Source: Coenobita brevimanus
Taxonomy: Eukaryota > Arthropoda > Malacostraca > Decapoda > Coenobitidae
DNA: 64,000 nucleotides
NCBI GenBank assembly: GCA_032717465.1
Contig: CM064669.1
Span: 51,101,194-51,165,193, forward strand
Reading direction: 5' to 3'
Shown piece by piece: positions 10,906-21,049 of the stretch; within the stretch, counting starts at the first letter, position 1; the number at the start of each line of letters is the position of its first letter. The position numbers and the translations under genes are program-made. The notes under the pieces were generated by a model. That model had not been told where the DNA came from. It ran no database searches and was given only the letters and a program-made list of their open reading frames with translations.

Positions 10906-10933
10906 ACATGGATTTATTTGTTTGTTTTTGCAG

Positions 10934-11193
10934 ATGAAGACTCTGGGGGTGGTGGTAGTGAGGGGGAGGGCGGCGGGGGTGTTGGAGGCGGCGGCGGCGG
11001 CGGGGGCGGGGGTGGAGGCAGCCTGGAGCATCGCATCGTGTACCTCAACGAGCCTCAGCCGTACAAGTACTGCTCCAACGCCGTCTGCACCGCCAAGTAC
11101 AGATACAAGCTCCTCTTCTTCCTTCCCATGTTTCTCTTCGAGCAGTTCCGCCGATACGCTAACATATTCTTCCTCGTTATTGCTCTCCTTCAG
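10934..11193 (+). CDS. ATP8A: Flippase exon 2: glycine run, P4 N-terminal signature and TM1
   Basis: Acceptor TTTTTGCAG, donor CAG|GTGAGG; in at phase 1, out at phase 0. The first 30 or so residues are Asp/Glu/Ser then a long Gly run. The canonical flippase start follows: an IVYLNEPQP block (matching the IFINQPQ position of human ATP8A1), a TAKY block, FLPMFLFEQFRR, and TM1 ANIFFLVIALLQ. The first Gln of the QQ substrate-gate pair is the last codon of the exon. Confidence 0.93.
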
Positions 11194-11224
11194 GTGAGGT
11201 CAAGTAGGTCATTATTATCCTTGT

Positions 11225-11530
11225 TTGTCTATCTGTCCATCTATCTGTCTATTTGTCTATCTATCTGTAGCCAGGCGCCTTAATTCCGTAAGGGGTGGCC
11301 ACATACCAGTCGCCTGCCTGTCGCCCTGTCCCCAGCCATTTCGCTGCCCTCCCCCTAACTTAGATCCCTCTCTCCCATATACCTCTCCATTCCATTCCTC
11401 CACCTCATCCTCGGTCTCCCCCCCCCCTCTCCACTTCACTCACATGCACACCCCTAGTTAGTCTCTCACTCTCCATCCTCTCCACATGGCCAAACCACTT
11501 CAATGTGTTTCTCGTAACGCTACCTGGCTC
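11225..11530 (-). mobile_element. LINE 3' end with GATA tail, copy b
   Basis: On the + strand the TATC run (11225-11270) leads into CAGGCGCCTTAATTCCG and GGGTGGCCAC, then CCATTTCGCTGCC and CTCTCCACATGGCCAAACCAC, to about 11530. This is the reverse complement of the LINE C-terminus and 3' end seen complete at 47545-48015. The frame is broken. Confidence 0.65.
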
Positions 11531-11769
11531 ATGTCTAATTATTTTGTACTGATGAAAAAATCCCCTTACAGCCTAAACATTGGAGATTATTGCCATGAAT
11601 GTTTTGGCTGGGAAATGAGAAAGTTATCTGGTCCCCTTTAACGCATGGCATTTGTATTGAGCTAAGAAAAAAAACGCAGCCGAAGGGTTGATAATTTACG
11701 ACGCAGGTAGGTCTTAATTACGATTCAGGTGTTAATTCGCACGTACTGTAAGTGATTCTAGCACCTCTG

Positions 11770-11791
11770 TCAATATATATATATATATATT
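11770..11791. repeat. AT microsatellite
   Basis: About ten TA units followed by a T run. Confidence 0.8.
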
Positions 11792-11884
11792 TTTTTTCAC
11801 ATAAATGGATGATTGAATACGGTAAATATTGCAGTGATGTAGTAGTAGAAGTAGTAGTAGTAGTGGATGTAGTAACCTCAAGTT

Positions 11885-12065
11885 CGTCTGCATGTGAACC
11901 CAGTAGACTGCAGGCTGAAGTTGCTCCCCTCCTGCAGTCCACCCTCCTTATGGGGGATAGGGAGGGAACTGAGGGACGTATGTATAACTGGGCAGTGGAG
12001 CCGCCCAGTCATATCGGTGCCACCACTTGAAGGCGTCCCACTCCAGCACGGACTGGGGTAAGAAG
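11885..12065 (+). repeat. Two-hairpin dispersed repeat, copy 2 (best preserved)
   Basis: Hairpin 1: GACTGCAGG (11906-11914) faces CCTGCAGTC (11931-11939), nine perfect pairs with a 16-base loop. Hairpin 2: ATAACTGGGC (11984-11993) faces GCCCAGTCAT (12003-12012), nine of ten pairs with a short loop. A conserved tail ATCGGTGCCACCACTTGAAGG follows. No ORF or polymerase III boxes. Related copies are at 855-1045, 8240-8320, 19045-19200, 27190-27370 (-), 29830-30000, 30070-30260 (-), 33765-33935, 34875-35040 and 54615-54800 (-). Confidence 0.7.
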
Positions 12066-12277
12066 GTCGTTAATCAATGTAATACTGTGAGGAAACCTGG
12101 TGAACATTGACAGCAGGGTGAACACGGGAACTGCTGCCATAGAGAAGTACGCAGTTGTTTGGCATATGCAAGCCAGGCAAGTCACAATAACATAAACGAA
12201 CACGCACATCGTCCACCACCACGCACTTACTGGAAGAATACACACGCACACACGAATCGGGGACCATGGAAGCATTG

Positions 12278-12280
<3 letters not shown>

Positions 12281-12317
<37 letters not shown>
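12281..12317. repeat. CA microsatellite
   Basis: About 18 CA units. Confidence 0.95.
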
Positions 12318-12319
<2 letters not shown>

Positions 12320-12540
12320 CATGATTCCGGGTAGCATTGCGTTACAACAGACTTCCTTGACAGAAGAGGCACTGTCCTTACACACCTCAGGGCGATATTC
12401 TTGTGCGGTGAGGAAGCTTACTAAATAACATCCTTATGGGTTAATTTCCGTAGCTGCTTCCTTAACATATTCTTGTGTGTGATTCATGCAGTCGGTGTCG
12501 GTATTCAAAAGATACAAGAAGCATAAAACAGAATATTAAT

Positions 12541-12625
12541 TGGTAGTTTGGAAAATAAATCGCCAAGGAAGAGGTGCTAGGGAGCCTCCTTACTCTACGA
12601 GAATACGAGCCATAGTCACACTACA
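12541..12625 (+). repeat. Dispersed repeat, AAATAAATCRCYNAGGAA family
   Basis: GAAAATAAATCGCCAAGGAA followed by GAGGTGCTAGGGAGCCTCCTT, the best match to the copy at 370-470. Confidence 0.55.
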
Positions 12626-13195
12626 TCTGGCATCCCTCTCACTTGCAAAATGATTCTCTGTCTGGGTGATGATGGTGATAATGATAATGGTGATGATAAT
12701 GGTAGGGGTGATGATAATAATGGTAGGGGTAATGATAGCGGTGATGATAATAATGGTGCAACATTAGCGATTTCCTATCTTTTATCTGCGTTGATTTTTT
12801 TCCCTTGCCATCTGTTGAAATCCTTATCGCTTCATTATATCTCCATCATCCACTCCACGACACCACACTGCATATTTTCTCGTCGTCCTCCTCCTCTTCC
12901 TCCTCCTTCTCCTCCTCCTCCTCCTCCTCCTCCTCTATGCTACGTACAGAATCATTCACATATCCAACACTTGCGTATGCCTTGTGTAATTCGTAACCCA
13001 GTTGTTTTTTAAGGTAATCTATAATCTTCTCTTGACATTTATCCCTCACTCAATGAACACGTTTCTAATCTGTTCTTCTTCTTCAATTTCAAATTAATTT
13101 TGTGTCTTTCAGGAAACATAATCTCCCCCTTCGTTTCATAGAAGCATATGCATAACCACAGTAGTGTAGGATTCCAAAGAAAAGAGATTATTCTG

Positions 13196-13508
<313 letters not shown>

Positions 13509-14029
13509 GGCCAAAGAAGCACTGCAAAAGCATTAATTTAGGCCCCAAAAATGCACATTAAGTAAAACGAACATATATAAAAAAAAAAAAAAAAAAAAGA
13601 GGGAGCACACACGCATCCATGACGTCACCTGTCTCCATGATTCATCTAGGCTGGTAGACATCGATCCAGGACAGGCAGGGTGGCGGGAGCAAGGTTGCCA
13701 ATTGAGCGTTTTCCAGGTATATCTTGAGGTGTTTACTGCCATTTAGCGGCATTTTTTAACGTTCCGCTAGAAGAAGTGTACTTATTTTCTCCAGATTTCT
13801 ACAGTGTTGGCATTGTACCATTGAATTTAGTTCCTTTTGTAGTGGAATTAAAGATATTTTGTTCTATTCAGCGATAATCTAGCCTTTTCAGAGCAAGTTT
13901 AGCGATATTTGTAACTTTGGACTTGCAACCCTAGTGAGGGGAGGGTGCCAGATGTGATTTTGGCATCCAAGGGGTTGGCTGTGAAGGCGTGGGTGGCTGT
14001 AGGAGGCGAGAGGCAGGAGCTGGGGGCAA

Positions 14030-14830
14030 TACGAAGGATTTGATATGTGTGGGAGTCCGCTGGGGGGAGTTTGAAAGGATAGGGAAGGGTTTGGAATGAG
14101 TGGGAGGCCGATGGAGGAAGTGAATAGGGATATGAAAAGGTCTCGATTGTGTCGGAGGTTGATGGAGGGAGTTTGGAGGATATGGAAAGGTCTGGAAGAA
14201 TGTGGATGGATCTGGAGTATGTGGGATGCCGGTGGGTGGAGTGAGGAAGGATATGGAAGGTTCTGGATTACGTTACGGGGGTCGATGGAGGAGTCGGGAA
14301 AAGGATGGAAGGATCGCTAATGTGTGGGAAGCAGAAGCCGATGGAGGGAGTTGGGAAGGATCTAGAGTGTGTCGGATTAAGAAGGATCTGAAGTTTGAGG
14401 GAGTCCGATAGGGGGAGCTACGAAGGCCATGGAAGGTTGATTGTGTAGGAGGTCGATGGAGGGAGTGAGAAAGAACATGGAAGGATTTTGTGTAAGAGGG
14501 TATGGGAGGTTGAAAGAAGACGCTGGGAGAGAATATGGAAAAAATCTGGTTTGCATAGGAGGATTTGGAGCACCGATGGTGAGGAGAAACATGGAAACTT
14601 AAAATGGATGATGTGGGGGACGGATGGAAGGAGTTAGGAAGAATACGAAAGCATGTAGGCAGCATGAAAGGGTGTGGGAAGCTGATGGAGGCTTTGGAAA
14701 AAATATGGAAAATTCTGGGGTGCATAAGAGGACGTGGGAAACCGATGAAGGATGTTTGGTGGAATATTGAAGGGTCCAGCAGACTGCATGGAAGAGTGTG
14801 GTAGTAAATGGAAGCGACGGAGAGGAAGTC
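14030..14830 (+). repeat. Minisatellite, unit about 50 bases
   Basis: About 14-16 diverged units of the form GTGTGGGAGGCCGATGGAG, then GGAGTTNGGAAGGATATGG, then AAAGGTCTGGA. Units begin for example near 14099, 14150, 14220 and 14272. The purine-rich strand is the + strand. Apparent ORFs are products of the repeat. Confidence 0.8.
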
Positions 14831-15399
14831 CATTAAGTCTGGAGAAGGATCTTGGAGGCTGTATGCTGCAATGGTGGATGTGAAAGGGAGGAGAATGGCG
14901 TCAGTAAGTGCAGCATTGGAGGGTTGTGGGGTGCTTGGTAGGATATGCATGGACAAGTGACAGCGTCAGTAAGGGTGGCTGTGTGATGCATGGGAGTAAG
15001 TGAGAGAGTCGGGAATGGGGTCAGTAACCATATGAATAGATCTATACTCTGTTCACTTGAATGTGGTATAGAATTGCCGTCATTACATCATGAATGTTGA
15101 ACAGTAAACATTAGCGTAACACTTGAATATGATGCTAATCATGAAGAAGTGCAGTGGAAAGGATGTAGAGCCATAGTATCGTCTTCCGCAATTGAGCTAC
15201 ATGAAATAAGCCGCAAAATGACGAAAATTCCGCCAGGTTAAAATGAACGCGCAATACCTGGAATGATTTTGGCGTCCACTTTGGGTGAATGTAGGTCGGG
15301 ATGCATGGATGGATTGGTGTAGGAGAGAGACAGACAGGTTTTAAAGGCGAGTTGTGGACCTGCAAGGGGGAATGCCTTGGCTGCATGAGAAAGACTGGG

Positions 15400-16380
15400 G
15401 AATGTGTGGGCATTGGATAGTGTGAGGCTGTGTGGGGTTGTGGAATGTGTGGGGGTTGGGGAGTGTCTGGTTGTGTGGGCTTGTGAAGTGTCTGGTTTGG
15501 GGGGTTGTGGAATATGTGGGGTTGGGGAGTGTCAGGCTGTGTGGGGTTGTGGAATGTGTGGGGATTGGGGAGTGTCAGGCTGTGTGAGGTTGTGGAATGT
15601 GTGGGGATTGGGGAGTGTCAGGCTGTGTGAGGTTGTGGAATGTGTGGGGGTTGGGGAATGTCTGGTTATGTGGGGTTGTGGAATGTCTGGTTATGTGGGG
15701 TTGTGGAATGTGAGGTTGTAGAATGTGTGTGGTGGTGGAATGATGGGGGCCTGGTGAGAAAGACCATAATGTATGGAGTTGTGGAATATTAGGATTTGGG
15801 GAGTGTGAGGTTGTGGAATGTGCGGAGACTGTGGAGTGTCAGGTTGTGGAATGTGTGGGTACTGAGGAATATGTGGATTTAGGGAATATTGGGTTGTTGA
15901 GCTGAGTTATGGAATGTCATCTTGGGGTGTGCTTGGTTGTGGAATGTATGACTTTTAAAACTGAAGTTCTTTTGGAATGTGTGGGTGTTGTGGAATGTGT
16001 GGGAGTTGTGGTAAATCAGGGGTTGTGGAATGTGAGTGTTAGGGAAAGTGGGGTTGTTGTATATTCAGTTACGGAATGTGTGGAGATTGTGGACTATCTT
16101 GTGATTGTGGAATGTTTAGGGGTTGTGGAATGTTTAGGGGTTGTGGAATGTGTGGGGGTTGTGGAATGTTTAGGGGTTGTGGAATGTGTGGGGGTTGTGG
16201 AATGTGTAGGGGCTGTGGAATGTATACACAGTGTGGAATATGAGGGAGGTGTGGGATGTGGAAATCGTGAAATATATGAAATTGTGGAATATGGGAATTA
16301 TGGACCCTGTGGGAGTTGTGGAGTGTTTGGGGGTTTGAACTTGAGGTTGTGGAATGTCTTGGGATTGTAGAATGCCTGGA
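15400..16380 (+). repeat. G-rich minisatellite TGTGGGGGTTGTGGAATG
   Basis: Nearly 1 kb built from TGTGGGGTTGTGGAATG and GGGGAGTGTCAGG sub-units, locally in a higher-order unit of about 43 bases (15540-15670) and a simpler unit of about 18-19 bases (16100-16210). Short G runs on the + strand are frequent. Apparent ORFs rich in ECVGVV motifs are repeat artefacts. Confidence 0.85.
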
Positions 16381-16565
16381 GCAGTGTAATGTTTATGTTT
16401 GGGGCATATGCGTGGCTGGGGAGTGTGAGGTTGTGGATTGTGTAGGTTGCAAGCTTTAGAAATTACCTTTTTTAGAACATCTGCAGGCATGGGGAAGGTG
16501 GAGGGTGTAAGTAATATTGAAATACTGTATATGGGTGTTATGGAGTAGAGAAAACAGCTGTAGAA

Positions 16566-16799
16566 GTGAGATGTGAAATTATGGAGTGGATAACAGGGAA
16601 TATATTGGGATGGTATGGCCATGTACGAGGAATGCACATGGATTGGTTAGCAAAGAAAGTACAGTATGTGAAGATTAGATTGAGGGCAGTGTTGGCAGAG
16701 GTAAAACTTATGTGGTATGAAAAAAGAGGGTGGAGCAGTGTATTGGTGAAAGAGAATGAAGAGGAAGAGTGCTGGAGAGAGAGTGAGGGATTTGTGTGA
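16566..16799 (+). pseudogene. LINE C-terminal remnant
   Basis: The open frame contains LGWYGHVRGMHMDWLAKKV, which fits the WFGHVERM..RLTKKV block near the C-terminus of RTE-like non-LTR retrotransposons. It is followed by a charged tail and a stop. Upstream domains are absent, so it is a short dead fragment. Confidence 0.5.
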
Positions 16800-17026
16800 G
16801 GAAAAGATAGCCAGGAGACATTTTTATCACAGCCATCCCCTGGTGCCCTGTCCGTGCTGATGATGGTTCTTTATAGTACTCCCTTTATTTGTAATCTCAG
16901 TATATTTGTTGTATTATTGTTTTATTACCTGTCAGATAAAATGGTGTGTATTAGTGATGTTGATTGACTGTACATTTTTTTTTAATCCTGTTTTGTTGAA
17001 GCGACATGTATCTTTATTAATTTCAG

Positions 17027-17125
17027 CAAATCCCTGGTGTGTCTCCAACGGGCCGGTATACGACACTGGTCCCTCTTATCTGCATCCTTGTGGTCTCAGC
17101 CATCAAAGAGATAGCTGAGGATATT
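17027..17125 (+). CDS. ATP8A: Flippase exon 3: second half of TM1-TM2
   Basis: Acceptor ATTTCAG, donor ATT|GTAAGT; 33 codons, phase 0 on both sides. Begins [13 protein letters not shown], supplying the second Gln of the QQ gate, and continues through TM2 into AIKEIAEDI, nearly identical to ATP8A1. The conserved segment is unambiguous. Confidence 0.96.
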
Positions 17126-17190
17126 GTAAGTACTTTTTATTATCGTCCGCCTTTAGCAAGGTGGAGCGATAATGTTTTTGCCAGCGTCTT

Positions 17191-17221
<31 letters not shown>

Positions 17222-17734
17222 ATGTTACCATTGTGTGTGTATCTGTTACCATTATATCTCATGAATGGCTTGAGCAATCAACATGAAACCGTCAGGGTTC
17301 AAGATACGGCCAAAATCTTGGACAGGTTTGAAAATGGGCACCCGGGGCCAAGGTCAAGGTCACCAAAATGGCTGCCTAAGGTCAACTAGTTTTAATATGG
17401 ATTGCCTCTTTGTGAAATGGAGTGACTGAATTGTATAGAGTTTTGCAGATTTTCTTCACATTTGGTTTGTAAGTAGCGTGTAACTTGACCAACAGCATAT
17501 TCTGACGGGTGACCAACATTCGGCTCCTGAATGCTTTTCTTTCAGTTATGTAGCATGATGGACATATGACTGTTATGGTGGCTTTTAGCAGCTCTTCCTT
17601 ACCAGTTTTTTTACTTATTTATTTATTTGTGTTTTTTTTTAACTTTAATAATTTGTATTCATTTATGCTCTCGGTGTGCTGTTTATGTTGCTTTAAAAAA
17701 GGGTTATATTTAGCATACAAGAAAATAATGAGCT

Positions 17735-17830
17735 GTATAAAGTAAAATAAATCACTAAGGAAAAGGTACTAGATAACCTTCTAAGCCATCCAGGATATAG
17801 CCATAGTCCTAATACATCTCAGTGCAGAGT
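17735..17830 (+). repeat. Dispersed repeat, AAATAAATCRCYNAGGAA family
   Basis: GTAAAATAAATCACTAAGGAAAAGGTACTAG matches the copies at 370-470 and 42425-42530. The rest of intron 3 (17126-18646) shows only a short GT run near 17195-17217. Confidence 0.5.
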
Positions 17831-18646
17831 AGGACATTGCTGTATATTCAGTTACTCACACACTTCTTGGCTGAAAAATAATGTCACATGCAGCACTTTA
17901 GATTGCAATTCAGCCTGGTAAAAGTTCAAGAAGTTTACAGGAATCCCTTATTTCATGGTAAACCTTTATATAATTATTTGTTTATATGATTTTAACTTTT
18001 TAGCACCCATTTTTCTATGTATACAGTAATTGCTGGTTTAACATATGTGATTGTTACAGTCCTTATGCTTGATATGATTGATCGATATCCACTCAGTTTT
18101 CCATAAATGTAACCCAGTCATATATGAACACACACAGCCTTCCTGGCAGAGGTAATATGCATAGCAGAGGACATGAAAATGGTCTGCAGTAGTGGACTTA
18201 TCGGTATATTGTCATGAGTCCATGTTATTGAAAGGCACATTGGGAGAGCAGTGAAAGATATTTTAGTGAAGCTCAGTTCCTCAGACTCTTCCCTGCAACA
18301 CCTGAGATTCAGATCCACAGCCCCACAGTTTAAAATTGGTTGCTGTTATCAACTTGAACACTACCTCCCTGTGAATCATTACACAACTTGGAGATTATGG
18401 TACTAGCTCTAATAGTGAGAATTTTCGGAGTTTTTCATGTTCTAAGTACAGTGTGCAGTACATATTTTTAATGTCAGAACTTGGTATCACGACAGAGTCA
18501 ATGCATTCTTCTAGGGAAGAATGAATTACCTCATTTGAGAGAGTGAAAAGCCATTTTTTACTACTGTGCAGTATTCTTTTGGTTGCTGTACTTTAGCTTG
18601 CAGTGTACTACTATACAAAGTTAATTCCCCCTTATTTGTATTACAG

Positions 18647-18807
18647 AAACGGCATCGAGCAGATGATGAATTGAACAAGAGAGAGATTGAAGTGCTAAAA
18701 GATGGGCAGTGGCAGTGGATAAAGTGGCGGCACATACAAGTGGGTGACATCGTTAAAGTGCGGAATAATAAGTTCTTCCCGGCTGATTTGGTCTTACTTG
18801 CTTCCAG
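18647..18807 (+). CDS. ATP8A: Flippase exon 4: linker and start of actuator domain
   Basis: Acceptor TATTACAG, donor CTTCCAG|GTTAGT; phase 0 in, phase 2 out. Encodes KRHRADDELN, then a VLKDGQWQW block and VGDIVKVRNNKFFPADLVLL, the standard P4-ATPase entry to the A domain. The final codon is AG plus T of exon 5 (Ser). Confidence 0.96.
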
Positions 18808-19044
18808 GTTAGTGAAGTGGTTTTGCGGTTGTTTTTTGTGCTCTTGTCATAACCAGTAATTAATCCCCTTCAGTATGATGATGTATTTTCCGTGTGATTA
18901 TCACCTAGGTGTGCTTCTGTTATGGCCATCCCCTGTCTGGGGATCCCCAGGAGGGAGCAAGGCATCAGAGTAGATGGTGGCAATGATGATGATTATTCTC
19001 AATGTTTTCAGAGGATTCTCTTCAGCTTATAAGAGCACCACAGT

Positions 19045-19200
19045 ACTAGAAGTTGTAGCCCCCAGGTTCATTGGAAACCAGTTAACTCCTTTCGGTGGTA
19101 GGGAGGAAGATGAATGACATTTGTACAGTATAACTAGGCGGAGGAATCACTGAGGTATGTTGGTGCCATTATGTGAAGGCATCGCTCTCCAGCACCACCG
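19045..19200 (+). repeat. Two-hairpin dispersed repeat, diverged copy
   Basis: Contains GTACAGTATAACTAGGCGGAG and TTGGTGCCATTATGTGAAGGCAT, corresponding to the second half of the family consensus. The first hairpin has decayed. Confidence 0.45.
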
Positions 19201-19436
19201 CAGTACAAAAGAGGGTAATGAAGGCTGTATCTATCCACTTGCATTTGAAGTCTATATCATAAGGAGAAAGAAAAGCCATCCGGAACTACCAAGAATATTA
19301 CAAGAAATATGTCCTCAGACTGAAAGGATTATTTTTTATGTGTTCCGTGTCATGATATAATATGGCAGTAATCTGTGGACAGTAACAAATGAAGGTGTCT
19401 TAAGACTTAGCTGCCCTGAAATTAGAGTGCTTAAAA

Positions 19437-19530
19437 GGTGGATATGTAGTGCCTGTATGAAGAGTAGAATAATTTGTACAGAATTAAAATGCTTGGGCAT
19501 TGAGAGCATTTATGAGGTAAGGCAGTTTTA
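19437..19530 (+). pseudogene. LINE C-terminal remnant (intron 4)
   Basis: Translation LKRWICSACMKSRI then LKCLGIESIYEV resembles the RWMCG..LRDR...LGIES block upstream of the RWFGHVERM motif in RTE-like LINE proteins. It is short and without intact flanks. The remainder of intron 4 (18808-19830) shows nothing else recognised except the hairpin repeat. Confidence 0.4.
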
Positions 19531-19830
19531 GTTGATTTTGACATAGAGAGAAAATATGTGACATCAACTAGAATAAGTGCAGTGCATAACTGATTGTGGA
19601 AGGGTAAGCATGTTTGGGTAAACTAAGAAAAAAATGGAAGAATGTTCTGAGCAGAGACCTCAGGAATAGAAGACTTAATTGAAATGTTGCAGGAGACTGT
19701 GCAACGTGGATAGCAGCCGTCATATGAGCAGTGTTACATATACAAGCAGGGAGTACTGTTTTCTAAAAATACCAAGTATGTAATTAGTGTAGTTACCTAT
19801 TATGGTTATATTTTGTCTTCCCTCTTCCAG

Positions 19831-20028
19831 TGAACCACAGGCATTATGTTATGTAGAAACTGCAAACCTCGATGGCGAGACAAACCTAAAGATCCGTCAG
19901 GGCCTCCCTCAGACGGCTCATCTGCTTGAGGCTCGAGATCTCATGAACCTCTCGGGGAAGGTGGAGTGTGAAGCTCCTAACAGGGACCTGTATCAGTTCA
20001 CAGGCAACCTCAAGGAGACCAGCCGCAA
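19831..20028 (+). CDS. ATP8A: Flippase exon 5: actuator domain with DGET
   Basis: Acceptor CTCTTCCAG, donor CGCAA|GTAAGT; phase 2 in and out. [11 protein letters not shown] is followed by [17 protein letters not shown] is the dephosphorylation motif that presents the catalytic Glu to the aspartyl phosphate. It continues through [16 protein letters not shown]. Confidence 0.97.
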
Positions 20029-20456
20029 GTAAGTCCAGTATGGGTTATGGAGGGAATGTAAAACATTTCCAGTTTTAGACATTCAGTGTTTGTGTTGATT
20101 CATTTCAGATAGTGCACCTAGGAAACATATAGCAAACCACATTAAATTGATAATTGTAGAATAGTCTAAGGATTAGCAGTAGTGAAAGGCTCAGAAAGCA
20201 GGGAAGTAGAAGAGATGTTGTTGATGATATTGGACAGGTTGACAATTTCATATCTTCAAGTTGTATGCTACAGGATGATGACAGTGATCTTATGGTAATA
20301 ACTGTTAATGGTCATTATAATACTTGTTCTTTAACAGTAAACATTCCCATTAATGTTCTGGACTGTGGTAGCCTAGCCTTGAGCATTATTGCTTCAGAGG
20401 GATGGTATGGGATTAGCTGTCATCATTTTACTTCTGTCTTCCCATTTTACCAACAG

Positions 20457-20604
20457 TGCAGTGCCACTCAGCCCAGATCAAGTGCTGCTGCGAGGGGCCA
20501 AGCTCCAGAACACCAACTGGGTCTTTGGTCTGGTTATCTACACAGGACATGAGACCAAACTTATGAAAAATTCAGCCACTTCTGCGCCACTCAAGCGATC
20601 TACT
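20457..20604 (+). CDS. ATP8A: Flippase exon 6: end of actuator domain
   Basis: Acceptor ACCAACAG, donor TACT|GTGAGT; phase 2 in, 0 out. Encodes [18 protein letters not shown], then [19 protein letters not shown], conserved in ATP8A proteins, and ends LKRST ahead of TM3. Introns 5 and 6 (20029-20456 and 20605-20925) show no recognised element. Confidence 0.96.
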
Positions 20605-20925
20605 GTGAGTAGTGCAAGTAACAGCTTCAGGGAGAACTATGATATCATGCAATATAACTGTGTTGAATGTAGTTTTTATTTGTTATATTTCTCAGTTCAG
20701 TATAGCGTTTGTGCTTAGGTTAGAGGATTTTACTGGGTAAGCTGTTTTTTATTGTTAATTGCATCAGGGACAGCCGCTGTTGGCAGACTAACCCAGTATT
20801 AAACCAAGGTTTGCCTGTATGATAGTTTTGTTATATGATATCAAGATTCATGCAATGTAAGCATAGGTACCATAAAATATGGAGGTGTTCCCGGTATAGT
20901 ATTAGGGATATATTTCTTTTTTCAG

Positions 20926-21049
20926 GTGGATAAGCAGACGAACCATCTGATCATTCTGCTGTTCTTCCTGCTGATTGTTTTGTGCCTCATCATGGCTGTC
21001 TGTAACTCCCAGTGGGACGCCAAGCTACACTGGTACCTCTCCCTCGATG
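20926..21049 (+). CDS. ATP8A: Flippase exon 7: TM3 and TM3-TM4 loop
   Basis: Acceptor TTTTTTCAG, donor GATG|GTCAGT; phase 0 in, 1 out. VDKQTNHLIILLFFLLIVL begins TM3, followed by NSQWDAKLHWYLSLD in the exoplasmic loop. HWYL aligns with DWYL of ATP8A1. Direct joining to exon 8 restores exactly the mammalian spacing to NFG. Confidence 0.94.

Larger units (their letters stand above)
5141..10933 (+). other. Intron 1
   Basis: GT at 5141 to CAG ending at 10933, 5.8 kb. It contains a small TIR element (5590-5780), a dispersed repeat (about 5790-5990), a TAGTATTTAGT tandem array (about 5985-6330), ATT, CAT, TG/GA and AG microsatellites, two GAT-tailed SINE-like copies, a partial two-hairpin repeat and a 5S-derived SINE (10499-10697). 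Between about 7150 and 8040 and between 9160 and 9840 I see no recognisable element. No other gene is supported. Confidence 0.7.

Noticed and set aside
14273..14956. 227-codon minus-strand ORF
   Set aside because: It lies wholly inside the 50-base minisatellite and its protein repeats with the same period.
15909..16370. 153-codon + ORF rich in VECVGVVECLG
   Set aside because: Direct product of the G-rich minisatellite unit; no start or splice support.
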